Of a stretch of 64,000 nt of DNA, positions 53,555 through 62,988 are shown piece after piece. Position numbers and translations under genes: made by a program. Each line of letters begins with the position of its first letter. Within the stretch, counting starts at the first letter, position 1. This DNA comes from Siphonobacter sp. BAB-5405 (GTDB taxonomy: Bacteria > Bacteroidota > Bacteroidia > Cytophagales > Spirosomataceae): contig NZ_NJAG01000014.1 in the NCBI RefSeq assembly GCF_002872335.1, positions 1 through 64,000 of the forward strand, given 5' to 3'. The notes beneath the pieces are model-generated. The model was not told the DNA's origin. It was given only the letters and a program-made list of their open reading frames with translations, and searched no databases.

Positions 53555-54091
53555 ATGCAAAAGAAATTCTGGCTGTATGTGCCGCTCCTTGCTCTAGTTG
53601 CTCTCTCCTCCTGTAAGAAAGAAAATGATCCGGAACCGGACGAGAATGAATTAATCACAACAGTGCAATTAACGCTGACGGCTAATGGTAGCTCAAAAGT
53701 GTATACCTGGAAAGATGTCGATGGAGAAGGCGGACAAGCTCCGGTAATTGATTCCATCGTGCTGGCTAAAAATCAGGCGTATACGTATTCAGTTCGCTTT
53801 CTGGACGAATCCAAATCGCCCGTGGAGGATGTAACAGAAGAAATTCGGGAAGAAAGTGACGAGCACCTGGTCGTGATGACGCCTAGTCCGACTGGCTCGC
53901 TAACCGTTACTACTACGGATAAAGATCGCAATAACCGACCCATTGGTTTAGTCGGAGAGATTAAAACTTCGGCTACGGCAGTGAAGGGCAAATTGAAAGT
54001 ACAGCTTCGGCATCAGCCTGGCGTGAAGGATGGCTCTCCCATTCCCGGCGATGACGACGCGAATGTCGATTTTGATGTGGAAATCAAATAA
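53555..54091 (+). CDS. small beta-rich lipoprotein
   Basis: 178 residues, signal peptide and lipobox LSSC (cysteine 20), then an acidic linker (KKENDPEPDENE) and a beta-sandwich-like body. Sequence phrases ELITTVQLTLTA, ITEEIREESDEHLVVM-like acidic/histidine segment, VTTTDKDRNNRPIGLVGEI and KVQLRHQPGVKDG resemble a Bacteroidota family usually annotated type 1 periplasmic-binding-fold or hypothetical, often near TonB-dependent receptors. No receptor is adjacent here. A palindrome overlaps its promoter, suggesting regulation by a dimeric repressor. Function unknown; metal-related roles are speculation. Confidence 0.75.
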   Translation: MQKKFWLYVPLLALVALSSCKKENDPEPDENELITTVQLTLTANGSSKVYTWKDVDGEGGQAPVIDSIVLAKNQAYTYSVRFLDESKSPVEDVTEEIREESDEHLVVMTPSPTGSLTVTTTDKDRNNRPIGLVGEIKTSATAVKGKLKVQLRHQPGVKDGSPIPGDDDANVDFDVEIK

Positions 54092-54149
54092 AACGTTTCG
54101 GTACGGCTGATCGTTTTGTACGATGGTCTTCCGAAAACGTTTGCTCGGA

Positions 54150-54182
54150 AACAGCGGCTTCTTTGGAGTCGCTGTTTTTTTG
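54150..54182 (+). terminator. terminator after the small lipoprotein gene
   Basis: AACAGCG (54150-54156) pairs with CGCTGTT (54170-54176), with extra inner pairing and a run of T to 54181. Confidence 0.75.
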
Positions 54183-54301
54183 TTTTCCGTAAAAATGATT
54201 CGTGCGAAGTCGCGTACCTTTGCCGAACTTTCCCGGGCAAACCAGCGTATAACAGTATACAGCAAGCCTGTGATTTTCAGGTCATTTAAATTCTAGCAGA
54301 C

Positions 54302-55024
54302 GTGGTCGTACCTTATAAAGAAGAGCAGGACAGCAGCAAAAAGGAGCAGGTTGCAAAAATGTTCGATAACATTTCGCACCGATATGACTTCCTGAATCAC
54401 TTTCTGAGCCTGGGGATTGACATTCTCTGGCGGAAAAAAGCCATTCGTTTACTCAAGCCCGAAAAGCCCCAGACCATTCTTGATATTGCTACGGGTACGG
54501 GCGATTTTGCTTTGGAAGCTCTTGCTCTGAAGCCGAAGAAAATCGTAGGCGTAGATATTTCAGCGGGTATGCTGGCTCACGGTCGGGAGAAAATCAAAAA
54601 GCTGGGTCATGACGACATCATCGAATTACAACTGGGGGATTCAGAAAAGCTGCCCTTCCCGGACAATTCTTTTGATGCAGTGATCGTTTCTTTCGGCGTA
54701 CGGAATTTCGAGAATCTGGGTAAAGGTCTGGCCGACATGAACCGGGTCCTGAAGCCGGGCGGAACCTGTGTTGTACTAGAGTTTTCCAAGCCGAAAGGTT
54801 TTCTTTTCAAGCATCTGTACAACTTTTATTTTAAGTACATTACGCCAACGATTGGAGAGTTCTTTTCAAAAGATCGGGCAGCGTATAGTTATTTGCCCGA
54901 ATCCGTTCAGGCATTTCCGGATGGTAAGGATTTTCTGGCGATATACGAACAATCTGGTTTTCGCCAAACCCGGGCTATCTCTTTGACCTTTGGTATCAGT
55001 TCTATTTATATAGGAAAGAAATAA
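54302..55024 (+). CDS. menG: demethylmenaquinone methyltransferase
   Basis: SAM-dependent C-methyltransferase for the last step of menaquinone synthesis (UbiE/MenG). 240 residues beginning VVPYKEEQDSSKKEQVAKMFDNISHRYDFLNHFLSLG, a family N-terminus. The start is a GTG at 54302: an in-frame stop at 54287 excludes a longer form, and the next ATG would cut off the conserved PYKE segment. SAM-binding residues are ILDIATGTGDFALEA (motif I), VGVDISAGML and GDSEKLPFPDNSFDAVIVSFGVRNF. It is followed after six bases by the porT-like gene. A possible -7 box TACCTTTG lies at 54215-54222. Confidence 0.95.
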   Translation: MVVPYKEEQDSSKKEQVAKMFDNISHRYDFLNHFLSLGIDILWRKKAIRLLKPEKPQTILDIATGTGDFALEALALKPKKIVGVDISAGMLAHGREKIKKLGHDDIIELQLGDSEKLPFPDNSFDAVIVSFGVRNFENLGKGLADMNRVLKPGGTCVVLEFSKPKGFLFKHLYNFYFKYITPTIGEFFSKDRAAYSYLPESVQAFPDGKDFLAIYEQSGFRQTRAISLTFGISSIYIGKK

Positions 55025-55030
55025 TCATTT

Positions 55031-55810
55031 ATGGCGATTGCGTTTCGAGCTATTAAAGTACAGACTTCCGCGGATCGTATTTCCGGCTCTTCTTCTTTTC
55101 AACGCTCAACGCTTACGGGCCTGATTTTTATTTTTATGGTGTTGGGTATACCCGCCGTAAAAGCTCAGAATACGATTTATCAGCGAAAACACCTGGAGTT
55201 TTACGATGATAAAACGGTTCATTACGGGTTTTTCTTTGGCCTACCCAATACGCGTTTTCAGGTCAAACACTCTGACCAATACAATACGCAGGATTCGGTC
55301 CGTTCGATGCATTCACCGAATTCCATGGGTTTCCGGATGGGTTTTTTGATGAACGTGTACCTGAGTCCACGGCTGGATTTCCGATTTTCACCGCTAACGC
55401 TTTCGATTTACAGTCGTCCCGTAGATTTAACGTACACCAACGGTACTGAACAACGATTGACTCGCGAGTCGACCTGGGTAGAATTTCCCTTCATGCTCAA
55501 GTATAAATCCGAGCGGCGGGGTAATACGCGGATGTACGCCGTGGCTGGTTTCCGGGCCGGACTAGAAGCGAACGTACGGAGAAAACAGAACATTAACCGG
55601 GGCGTAGGACAGCTGGCGACCCGCTCGGCCGATTTTAGTGTGGAATACGGGGTCGGTCTTGAACGGTTTTTCGAGTACTTCAAGTTTACCCCAGAGTTGC
55701 ACTTTTCGCACGGAATCGCAAATATGATCCAACCTAATAACTCGGTAGCGAACCGGGGAATCAGTCGATTGACTTCACACACGGTAACCATTTATCTGAT
55801 GTTTGAATAA
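55031..55810 (+). CDS. porT: PorT-family type IX secretion outer-membrane protein
   Basis: 259 residues. After a longish N-terminal extension and hydrophobic export segment (LTGLIFIFMVLGIPAVKAQ) come blocks typical of PorT: YQRKHLEFYDDKTVHYGFFFGLPNTRFQVKHS, SPRLDFRFSPLTLSIYSRPVDLTY, STWVEFPFMLKYKSERRGN, RSADFSVEYGVGLERFFEYFKFTPELHFSHGIANM. PorT is an outer-membrane beta-barrel needed for the type IX secretion system and gliding, and its gene commonly follows ubiE/menG in Bacteroidota. Here the two are six bases apart. GldJ at 18900 is another marker of that system. Confidence 0.85.
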   Translation: MAIAFRAIKVQTSADRISGSSSFQRSTLTGLIFIFMVLGIPAVKAQNTIYQRKHLEFYDDKTVHYGFFFGLPNTRFQVKHSDQYNTQDSVRSMHSPNSMGFRMGFLMNVYLSPRLDFRFSPLTLSIYSRPVDLTYTNGTEQRLTRESTWVEFPFMLKYKSERRGNTRMYAVAGFRAGLEANVRRKQNINRGVGQLATRSADFSVEYGVGLERFFEYFKFTPELHFSHGIANMIQPNNSVANRGISRLTSHTVTIYLMFE

Positions 55811-55840
55811 AAGGAACTGTCTATCTATTGTCTATACAGT

Positions 55841-55880
55841 AAAAAGCCCGGCAGACTTCTATCTGCCGGGCTTTTTATGG
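55841..55880. terminator. bidirectional terminator between porT and ftsZ
   Basis: AAAAAGCCCGGCAGA (55841-55855) and TCTGCCGGGCTTTTT (55862-55876) form a perfect 15-bp stem. It ends both the menG-porT unit and the division cluster. Confidence 0.92.
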
Positions 55881-55890
55881 TATAGCAAGT

Positions 55891-57408
55891 TTAGTCGTTC
55901 AGATTGTAATGATTGACTTTTTCGCCATTCAGAATGACCATTAAATCAGCTAAAGGAATATTCTGACGAATATACGCGGGCGTTTCCAGATCCGCTTCCC
56001 AACCCTGATCGGGGTGGTTGAGCTTATGGACAAACTCCTGAATCATTCGGGCATTGGACGAACTGAGATCTTCTTCCCGCCAGATTTCCTGCTCAATGTG
56101 TTTAACCTTATCTTCCTCATTCAGCGTAGGAGCAGGAGCCGTAAACGAAGGAGCCATGATCGGCGTTTCTACCACTGCTTCCGGTATTACGGACGAAACT
56201 TCGGGCGTAAATGAAGTTTCCGGTGTAAATGAAGCCGAAGGCTCTGGGGTATCGCGACGATATTCGTTGAATCCGTAATTAGCTACTGGCGAAGGGGCCG
56301 CTTCAACCACGGGAACGGGAGGGGCTACTACGGGAGCCGCAACCGGCTGGTTCTGATACGAGGGCAACTTCGGAGCCTGACTTACGGGCTCATCCATCGG
56401 ACGTTGATATACGGAGTTACCGGGCAGATCAAAACCTGCGGCAATAATCGTAAATCGCATGGCTTTGCCCAGGCTATCGTCTGGGATGGGGCTAATTTTG
56501 AGTAAGCGAGCCTTGCCACCGATCCGGTCTTCGATGAACTTGGTGATGGCTTTCTGTTCCATCATTCGCATCGGGCAATCCTTGCTGTACGAGATGGTAA
56601 TCAGGATACGCTTGGCACCTTTAATATCACGATTATCGAGCAAGGGTGAGCTCAAAGCTTCTTCAACGCAGGTGACGGCACGATCATCGCCTTCAGCCGT
56701 GTACAAGCCAATTACGGCCTGTCCAGCACCTTTCAGGATGGTCTTGACGTCATTCATATCGGAGTTGATCTTACCGGACTTGGTAACGATCTCGGAAATA
56801 CAGCGGGCGGCATTGGCCAGGACATCGTCGGCTTTGGCGTAAGCCTCGTCGACGGTCATGTCCGGATAAAGCTCCAGCAGTTTTTCGTTTAGAATAACGA
56901 CAACCGTATCGCAGTATTTCTGTAATTCCCGGATCCCTTCGCGGGCCTGTGCAATTTTATCTTCGCCTTCGTCATCAAAAGGAGCCGTGACAATTGCTAC
57001 GGTCAGAATGTTCAGGTCATTGGCAATACGGGCGATAACTGGAGCCGCACCCGTACCCGTTCCTCCGCCCATACCGGCCGTGATGAACAGCATTTCCGTA
57101 TTGTCTTCAAGGACTTTCCGGATTTCTGCTTCACTTTCTTCGGCAGCAGCCCGACCCTGAGCCGCGTCCATTCCTGCTCCAATCCCTTTCTGGTTGACGG
57201 TCTGGTTGCCTAACTGAATCTTGTAATCAATGGGGCTTTCGTCAAGGGACTGGCGATCCGTGTTACAAACGATGAAGTCTACGTCCTCAATGGTTTGGTT
57301 AAACATGTGACGGACGGCATTACAACCTCCACCGCCTACACCGAATACTTTAATGTACGAGCGGAAGTGCTTGACGGAGCTAAAGGAATAATTATGATCA
57401 AGAAGCAT
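55891..57408 (-). CDS. ftsZ: cell division protein FtsZ
   Basis: Tubulin-like GTPase forming the division ring. 505 residues from the ATG at 57408 (MLLDHNYSFSSVKHF); a start at 57447 adds 13 residues. GTP-binding landmarks: IKVFGVGGGGCNAVRHM, the tubulin signature GMGGGTGTGAAPVIARIA, and NLNDVKT-type T7 region SDMNDVKTILKGAGQAVIGL. A long Pro/Ala/Ser-rich linker (about 315-440) precedes the C-terminal peptide region DLETPAYIRQNIPLADL, which probably binds FtsA. It is the last gene of the dcw cluster, 134 bases after ftsA, probably with its own promoter. Confidence 0.97.
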   Translation of the reverse strand: MLLDHNYSFSSVKHFRSYIKVFGVGGGGCNAVRHMFNQTIEDVDFIVCNTDRQSLDESPIDYKIQLGNQTVNQKGIGAGMDAAQGRAAAEESEAEIRKVLEDNTEMLFITAGMGGGTGTGAAPVIARIANDLNILTVAIVTAPFDDEGEDKIAQAREGIRELQKYCDTVVVILNEKLLELYPDMTVDEAYAKADDVLANAARCISEIVTKSGKINSDMNDVKTILKGAGQAVIGLYTAEGDDRAVTCVEEALSSPLLDNRDIKGAKRILITISYSKDCPMRMMEQKAITKFIEDRIGGKARLLKISPIPDDSLGKAMRFTIIAAGFDLPGNSVYQRPMDEPVSQAPKLPSYQNQPVAAPVVAPPVPVVEAAPSPVANYGFNEYRRDTPEPSASFTPETSFTPEVSSVIPEAVVETPIMAPSFTAPAPTLNEEDKVKHIEQEIWREEDLSSSNARMIQEFVHKLNHPDQGWEADLETPAYIRQNIPLADLMVILNGEKVNHYNLND

Positions 57409-57542
57409 ACTATTGAGGTTGGTTACATAAAGGCTTGTTGCCTTCACGCAATGAGTTTAGTCCGGAGGTAAAACTAAAAAGACAAGTTAGTCAATTCGGG
57501 GGATAAACAGAAAATCAAACGGCCGAGACCGTTTGATTTCCA

Positions 57543-59099
57543 TTATACAGTTTTGGGTTCCCAACCGTCGGGACGTTGACCATTTCGTGATTCAAATTCA
57601 TCTCGGAAGATGGCTTTGTACCAGGAGTTTAAATCCATGCGTAATCGCCACCATTTCCATTCCTGCTCAGGCTCAGTCTGTGGTTCAGGTTCTTTGGTTG
57701 GCTCTTTCGTTTCCGGATTCCGGGGAGGTTCGGGTGGTCGGGGGGTATGGCCGTTGTTGCCATTGGTATAGCTACCATTACTACCGTTCGATCCATTGCT
57801 CGGCATCGGACTGTGATGTTGACTGGTCGTATACGTATGCGGACGCGTGGGTACGGGTGCCTGAATAGGCGAAGGTACCGATACGAGCGATTCGTACAGC
57901 TCATCGCGGGGATCGAGTGAACGGAAGCCTAAACGGACCAGGCCCAACGCCGTTGCGTACGAAAGGTTGTTCGTCGTTTCCGGTTTCTGTTTATTGAAAC
58001 CCTGATTCGGACGACCTACCTGCACGTGCATGCCCGTTACGGATCGGAATACCTCCTGAATGCTATCCAGGCGAGCTCCACCACCCGTCAGTACAATACC
58101 CGTCTTGATTTTCCGCTCATACCCGGCGTGGCGTACCACAGCTGCTACGAACGTAGCAATATCTTTCACACGAGCCTCAATAATAACGGCTACGTTTTTC
58201 AGTGATACATTTTTCGGGGGTAGACTTTCCAGTACGTTCGGTACGGCTACTACTTCATTCAGGCGAACTTCCTTGTGCGTAGCCGTACCAAAACGGAGTT
58301 TCAGGTCTTCAGCTACGTTTTCGGATACGTCACAACCAATTTCAATGTCCTTGGTGATGGCTTTTCCGCCCACGGGGAATGAAGCTACGTAGCGTACCAG
58401 CTCACCCTGTACGATTACCACATCCGTTTTTCCTGCTCCAATATCAACCAGTATGGCTCCGTGCTCTTTTTCTTCGTCACTTAGTACGGCCATTGTTGAA
58501 GCTAATGAAGCCAAATACACATGCTTGGGTGGAATGTTACTAAGACCAGCCCAATCCAAGCTTTTCAGAAGAGTACTTAAAGGCTTCAAAGGCATGGTTA
58601 TTACCTGAAACTTCCCCCGTAGGTGAGTTCCGGTAACGCCCACTATATGATAATGTTCTTCAGAATCTCCGTCAACGCTATACTCCTGAGGTAATACGTG
58701 TAATATGGCAGAACCGTCAATTTTCGTACGGCCTACGCTACCTAATAAGCGTTGTAAGTCATCGTGACGTACTTCATCACCCTCAGATACGTAATCCCGC
58801 GAGATGTCACTAATTTTTGGTATACAGGCAACCTGATGACTGGCTACACTGATAAAATACTGATTTGGGGTAACGCCTGCCTGTTCAATGGCTTCTGCCA
58901 ATGCTTTTTTAATGAATTTGCTGACAAAATCAGGGTTGAGAATAGCTCCTTTGGTGACAAGATTTTTAAATTTCTTATCTTTAAATTCAACCCGACTAAC
59001 GCCACGCACGTCCAGTTTTTCGTCGTGATCCTGTTGACCGATCACGACGCAGACTTTGGTCGTTCCTACATCAATCCCGCAAACAATCTTTTTCTCCAT
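57543..59099 (-). CDS. ftsA: cell division protein FtsA
   Basis: Actin-like ATPase that tethers FtsZ to the membrane. 518 residues, longer than the usual 420 or so. ATP-binding motifs: CGIDVGTTKVCVVIGQ, GAILVDIGAGKTDVVIVQG, and GIVLTGGGARLDSIQEVF. Residues 407-480 are a low-complexity Ser/Asn/Gly then Pro/Glu linker. The C-terminus (from 481, WKWWRLRMDLNSWYKAIF) is an amphipathic, Trp-rich candidate membrane-targeting helix. A 254-base gap precedes it in the cluster after ftsQ. Confidence 0.96.
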   Translation of the reverse strand: MEKKIVCGIDVGTTKVCVVIGQQDHDEKLDVRGVSRVEFKDKKFKNLVTKGAILNPDFVSKFIKKALAEAIEQAGVTPNQYFISVASHQVACIPKISDISRDYVSEGDEVRHDDLQRLLGSVGRTKIDGSAILHVLPQEYSVDGDSEEHYHIVGVTGTHLRGKFQVITMPLKPLSTLLKSLDWAGLSNIPPKHVYLASLASTMAVLSDEEKEHGAILVDIGAGKTDVVIVQGELVRYVASFPVGGKAITKDIEIGCDVSENVAEDLKLRFGTATHKEVRLNEVVAVPNVLESLPPKNVSLKNVAVIIEARVKDIATFVAAVVRHAGYERKIKTGIVLTGGGARLDSIQEVFRSVTGMHVQVGRPNQGFNKQKPETTNNLSYATALGLVRLGFRSLDPRDELYESLVSVPSPIQAPVPTRPHTYTTSQHHSPMPSNGSNGSNGSYTNGNNGHTPRPPEPPRNPETKEPTKEPEPQTEPEQEWKWWRLRMDLNSWYKAIFRDEFESRNGQRPDGWEPKTV

Positions 59100-59353
59100 A
59101 CGGCACAGCTTTAGGGTTGATTGGTGTTATTGCTCATCAATTTAGTCTAGTAATTATGGCGGTTAATTACAGGAATCCTATTGTGGTTTAAAGTAATGAA
59201 AAAAATAGGATTTTGACTAGGATATTTTTTTGTGTTTTTCACTTAAAATTCTCAGTATGACTGCTTTCCGGATAATTTAAGCTCTAGCTCGTTCATGTAA
59301 AACTTGAGTATAGGATGTCTTGTAAGCTGACATTCTTCCTTTTAAAAAAACCT

Positions 59354-60160
59354 TTACGGACGAAGAGCCAGTAAGGTATCCGTTTTCGTGCAAACCAACT
59401 GGTTTTTATAACGAACGCTTACTTTCGAAAAACTTTTCCAACCCCTCAAGGGTAAAATTTCCCGGAAGAATAAGTTTATCTTCTGAAACTTTACATCGCG
59501 GGCAATGGCCGGACCGTATTCAATAGCCGTATCGCCTACCTGAGGCCAGAGGATAATATTTCCCGCCGCATCTACTTCCATCCATTCGAGCTGAGCCCGC
59601 CAGAGCGAGTCCGTTTGAATCGCCTCAATTAAATGAAATAAAGACGTATCCTGTCGGGCTCTCAGATGATTTTTCCGTTCAAAATACGGGCCCGAAAGCA
59701 GCATTACCCGAGCCGTATACCGCTCCGAAAGCGGCATAAACCGGCCTTCTTCGTTTAAATATCGATCTAACCCGTTATCAGGTAAATCGGTTTGAATAAG
59801 CCGGGCAATGGGACGATGGGTCTGTACATGTACTTCCAGCCAACCCCGTAAATTCCGGGCAATCTGACAATCTTTTACCAGGGGACTCGACTTCACCCGA
59901 CTTTCCAGAAAGCTCAGATCAATCGTTTCAAACGACTTTCCTTCCAGAGGCTTTCTGCCGAATTCCGATAGCAGATTCTTAATGTCCTGTGACGACAACA
60001 AAGGCGTTTCCTTGCTGCCTTCATTGAGCGTAATCGTTACTTTTTCACAGGGCTGGGAAGCGTACCAGTTCTCGGCAAAAGCTACCAAAAGGCCGACTAC
60101 CAGGACTCCCAGGACGACCTTTACCCAGTTTCTTAACCGAAAGATAGAAAACTTCTCCAA
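59354..60160 (-). CDS. ftsQ: cell division protein FtsQ
   Basis: 268-residue bitopic membrane protein of the divisome. Short cytoplasmic N-terminus (MEKFSIFRLRNWVK), one transmembrane helix (VVLGVLVVGLLVAFAENWY), then a POTRA-like region (VTITLNEGSKETPLLSSQDIKNLLSEFG...) and the FtsQ beta domain ending VSVRYKNQLVC. The family is weakly conserved; assignment rests on topology and on position between murC and ftsA. It starts 86 bases after murC. Confidence 0.88.
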   Translation of the reverse strand: MEKFSIFRLRNWVKVVLGVLVVGLLVAFAENWYASQPCEKVTITLNEGSKETPLLSSQDIKNLLSEFGRKPLEGKSFETIDLSFLESRVKSSPLVKDCQIARNLRGWLEVHVQTHRPIARLIQTDLPDNGLDRYLNEEGRFMPLSERYTARVMLLSGPYFERKNHLRARQDTSLFHLIEAIQTDSLWRAQLEWMEVDAAGNIILWPQVGDTAIEYGPAIARDVKFQKINLFFREILPLRGWKSFSKVSVRYKNQLVCTKTDTLLALRP

Positions 60161-60246
60161 GTCCTTAGGGCCTGAGTTTCAAAATTTATTCTATGGTAAT
60201 TAGGAAAGTCTATACTGATTTTTCCTAATCTATTTCACAAAGAAAA

Positions 60247-61656
60247 CTATAGTTTCCTTCCTACTTTCACTTGGACTAACTCCCGCAATGGAGTGATCAA
60301 CGTATCAATGTCACCGGCTCCAATGGTTACGACGATATCGAGTGGCAGGCCGTTCACCAAATTCAGTACTTCATCCTTGGTACACTGAATTTTGTCTTCA
60401 CTAGTGACCTTATCAAAAATCACAGCAGCAGTAATACCGGGAATCGGTAACTCGCGGGCTGGATAAATATCAAGTACAATAGCCCGATCTGCCAGCGACA
60501 GCGATTCGGCAAAACCTTCCTGAAAATCGCGGGTTCGCGTGAACAGGTGAGGCTGGAAAATAGCCGTTACATGCCGATTCGGATACAACGCTTTTACCGA
60601 TTTGAGAAAAGCCTCGATCTCCGTTGGGTGATGGGCATAGTCATCAATATAGACCGTTTCCGGAAGTTCCAGATGATATTCAAACCGACGTTTTACGCCT
60701 CGATACGAATTCAATCCGGCCCGAATTTCCTGCGGTGAAAGACCTGCCTGCAGACAAACTGCAAAGGCCGCAACCGCATTTTCAGCATTATGAAAACCAG
60801 GGACTACCAGCGTAATATCCTCGCAAAATCCACTCGGATAAACCAGATCAAATTTAAAACGGGCGTCAGCAATGCGGCAGTTTTCAACGTGATACATCCC
60901 TGACTCAAAACCATACGTACGAACTTCAGCTCTGGTCTGATTGTTTAAAGACAAACCATTTTTAAGAAACAGTACGCCTTCCGTCCTAATCTGACTAACA
61001 AAATCCCCGAATGACTTGAGTACTTCGTCGCCCGAACCATAGATATCCAGGTGATCGGCATCGGTCGAAGTGACAATAGCCAGGTCGGGATGCAGAGTCA
61101 GAAAACTACGGTCAAATTCGTCGGCTTCTACCACACATAATACTTCGTGCAGGTTTTCAGCAGGTTCATTGAGCAGAAAATTCGTTTGATAGTTCTGCGT
61201 GATACCACCCAGAAAGGCCGCTACATTCCGTCCACTGTGTTTAAGGATATGAGCAACCATAGACGAAGTGGTCGTTTTGCCGTGCGTACCCGCTACGGCA
61301 ATCAGAAACATTTCTTCCGTGAGTAAACCCAGTACCTGCGAGCGTTTCAGAATGCGAAACCCTTTTTCCCGAAAATAAGCCCATTCCGTATGGTCTTTCG
61401 GAATAGCTGGAGTCAGTACGACTAATGTTTCTTCAGGGTTCTGATAGGCTTCTGGAATCTCTTCCAGAGCATCGGTAAAATGAATCGCAATTCCTTCGGC
61501 CTGTAACGCATTGGTTAGCGTGGTAGCCGTTTTATCATAACCCGCCACTGCGTACCCGTTGACGTGAAACCAACGAGCAATGGCACTCATTCCTATTCCT
61601 CCAATACCCAGGAAATAAACAGACTTATACGAACGAATGGGTTTGACTGGTACCAT
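60247..61656 (-). CDS. murC: UDP-N-acetylmuramate--L-alanine ligase
   Basis: Adds L-alanine to UDP-MurNAc in peptidoglycan precursor synthesis. 469 residues: N-terminal nucleotide-binding loop YFLGIGGIGMSAIARWFHVNG, ATP loop AVAGTHGKTTTSSMVAHIL, central VEADEFDRSFLTLHPDLAIVTSTDADHLDIYG, and C-terminal YIDDYAHHPTEIEAFLKSVKALYP. It is part of the dcw cluster between murG and ftsQ, about 119 bases after murG. Confidence 0.97.
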   Translation of the reverse strand: MVPVKPIRSYKSVYFLGIGGIGMSAIARWFHVNGYAVAGYDKTATTLTNALQAEGIAIHFTDALEEIPEAYQNPEETLVVLTPAIPKDHTEWAYFREKGFRILKRSQVLGLLTEEMFLIAVAGTHGKTTTSSMVAHILKHSGRNVAAFLGGITQNYQTNFLLNEPAENLHEVLCVVEADEFDRSFLTLHPDLAIVTSTDADHLDIYGSGDEVLKSFGDFVSQIRTEGVLFLKNGLSLNNQTRAEVRTYGFESGMYHVENCRIADARFKFDLVYPSGFCEDITLVVPGFHNAENAVAAFAVCLQAGLSPQEIRAGLNSYRGVKRRFEYHLELPETVYIDDYAHHPTEIEAFLKSVKALYPNRHVTAIFQPHLFTRTRDFQEGFAESLSLADRAIVLDIYPARELPIPGITAAVIFDKVTSEDKIQCTKDEVLNLVNGLPLDIVVTIGAGDIDTLITPLRELVQVKVGRKL

Positions 61657-61775
61657 GCAATAAACAGAATAGAAAGCTTTTAAAAAGAGACTACAAGCGT
61701 TGCGTTTTGTTTTCGGAAATCCGTGACTAAACGTATAAACTACTGATAATCAAAAGAAAAAAATAATAAATATGA

Positions 61776-62876
61776 TTATTGCGTCAGCTTCCATACTTCC
61801 TCGGCAATCTGTTGAGCGGCCTGAGGCTTAGCGAGTTGCCTGATTTGTTGGCCCATGCTATGCTGTACTTCCTTACTCTTGAATAATTCCAGCGTAGTCG
61901 GGATCAGCTTTTCCCGGGCTTCGGTATCTTTTACCAGTAATCCGGCCTCTTCGCGTACCAGAGCCAATGCATTTTTGGTTTGATGGTCTTCAGCCGCCGT
62001 AGGTAGCGGTACAAAGATGGAGGGCTTACCCACCAGACACAGTTCTGAAATCGATAAAGCACCGGCTCGGGAAATCACCACAGTGGCTGCTGCGTACGCA
62101 TAAGGCATCTGGTTGATGAAATCCGATACCCAGATCCGATTCGAATGCAGGGCAGCTACCCGTTGACGAGCCTTGTCGATGTATAGCTTACCGGTTTGCC
62201 AGATAATCTGATAACCCGATGCAAGCAGTTGTTCGAGTCCGGCATCGATACTTTCGTTGATGGTACGGGCTCCCTGACTACCTCCAATAACGAGTAACGT
62301 AGGTACATCGGGCGATAAGCCTTTAAAATATTCCCAAACGTTGGGATCAGTTGCTGAAACACTTCCGATGTCACTCCGGACGGGATTGCCCGTCATGACT
62401 ACTTTTTCGGTGGGAAAAAACGCCTGCATATCCGGATAGGCTACGCAGATTTTCCGGGCATTCTGAGCTAAAAACTTATTGGTAATGCCAGCGTAGGAAT
62501 TTTGTTCCTGAATGAGATACGGTACGCCGTTCATCCCGGCCATAAGTAACAGTGGACCGCTGGCGTATCCACCGACACCGACGGCTGCGTCGGGTTTGAA
62601 ATCCCGAATTACTTTCCGAGCGGCCCAGAGGCTTTTCGTTAGTTTGACGGGAAAACTAAGATTCGCTAAAAGATTAGATCGATTGATCCCCGCAATATCG
62701 AGTCCGAAAATGGGATAACCCGCCTGAGGGACTTTTTCCATTTCCATACGGCCGTTTGCCCCGACAAAAAGAATCTCCGTTTGAGGATCTTTCGCCTTGA
62801 GAGCATTGGCAATGGCAATAGCCGGAAAAATATGTCCGCCTGTTCCACCGCCGCTTATGATAATGCGTTTTGACAC
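61776..62876 (-). CDS. murG: UDP-GlcNAc:undecaprenyl-PP-MurNAc-pentapeptide GlcNAc transferase
   Basis: Makes lipid II at the inner face of the membrane (GT28). I choose the GTG at 62876, giving (M)SKRIIISGGGTGGHIFPA, because MurG proteins start directly with this loop; an ATG at 62954 would prepend 26 unrelated residues. Motifs: ISGGGTGGHIFPAIAIANAL, VGVGGYASGPLL, QEQNSYAGITNK, LLVIGGSQGARTINESI, and the UDP-GlcNAc site SRAGALSISELCLVGKPSIFVPLPTAAEDHQTKNA. About 366 residues, normal length. It follows ftsW in the dcw order. Confidence 0.95.
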   Translation of the reverse strand: MSKRIIISGGGTGGHIFPAIAIANALKAKDPQTEILFVGANGRMEMEKVPQAGYPIFGLDIAGINRSNLLANLSFPVKLTKSLWAARKVIRDFKPDAAVGVGGYASGPLLLMAGMNGVPYLIQEQNSYAGITNKFLAQNARKICVAYPDMQAFFPTEKVVMTGNPVRSDIGSVSATDPNVWEYFKGLSPDVPTLLVIGGSQGARTINESIDAGLEQLLASGYQIIWQTGKLYIDKARQRVAALHSNRIWVSDFINQMPYAYAAATVVISRAGALSISELCLVGKPSIFVPLPTAAEDHQTKNALALVREEAGLLVKDTEAREKLIPTTLELFKSKEVQHSMGQQIRQLAKPQAAQQIAEEVWKLTQ

Positions 62877-62988
62877 GTCGTTTAAAAGCTTTTTAACGTA
62901 ATAGAATCCGTATTCAGCGATTTCTTTCCCAGATTCTGGAAAATAATTTCGCAAAAAAACAACGTGGCGGCTGAGAAGTCAATAAAAA

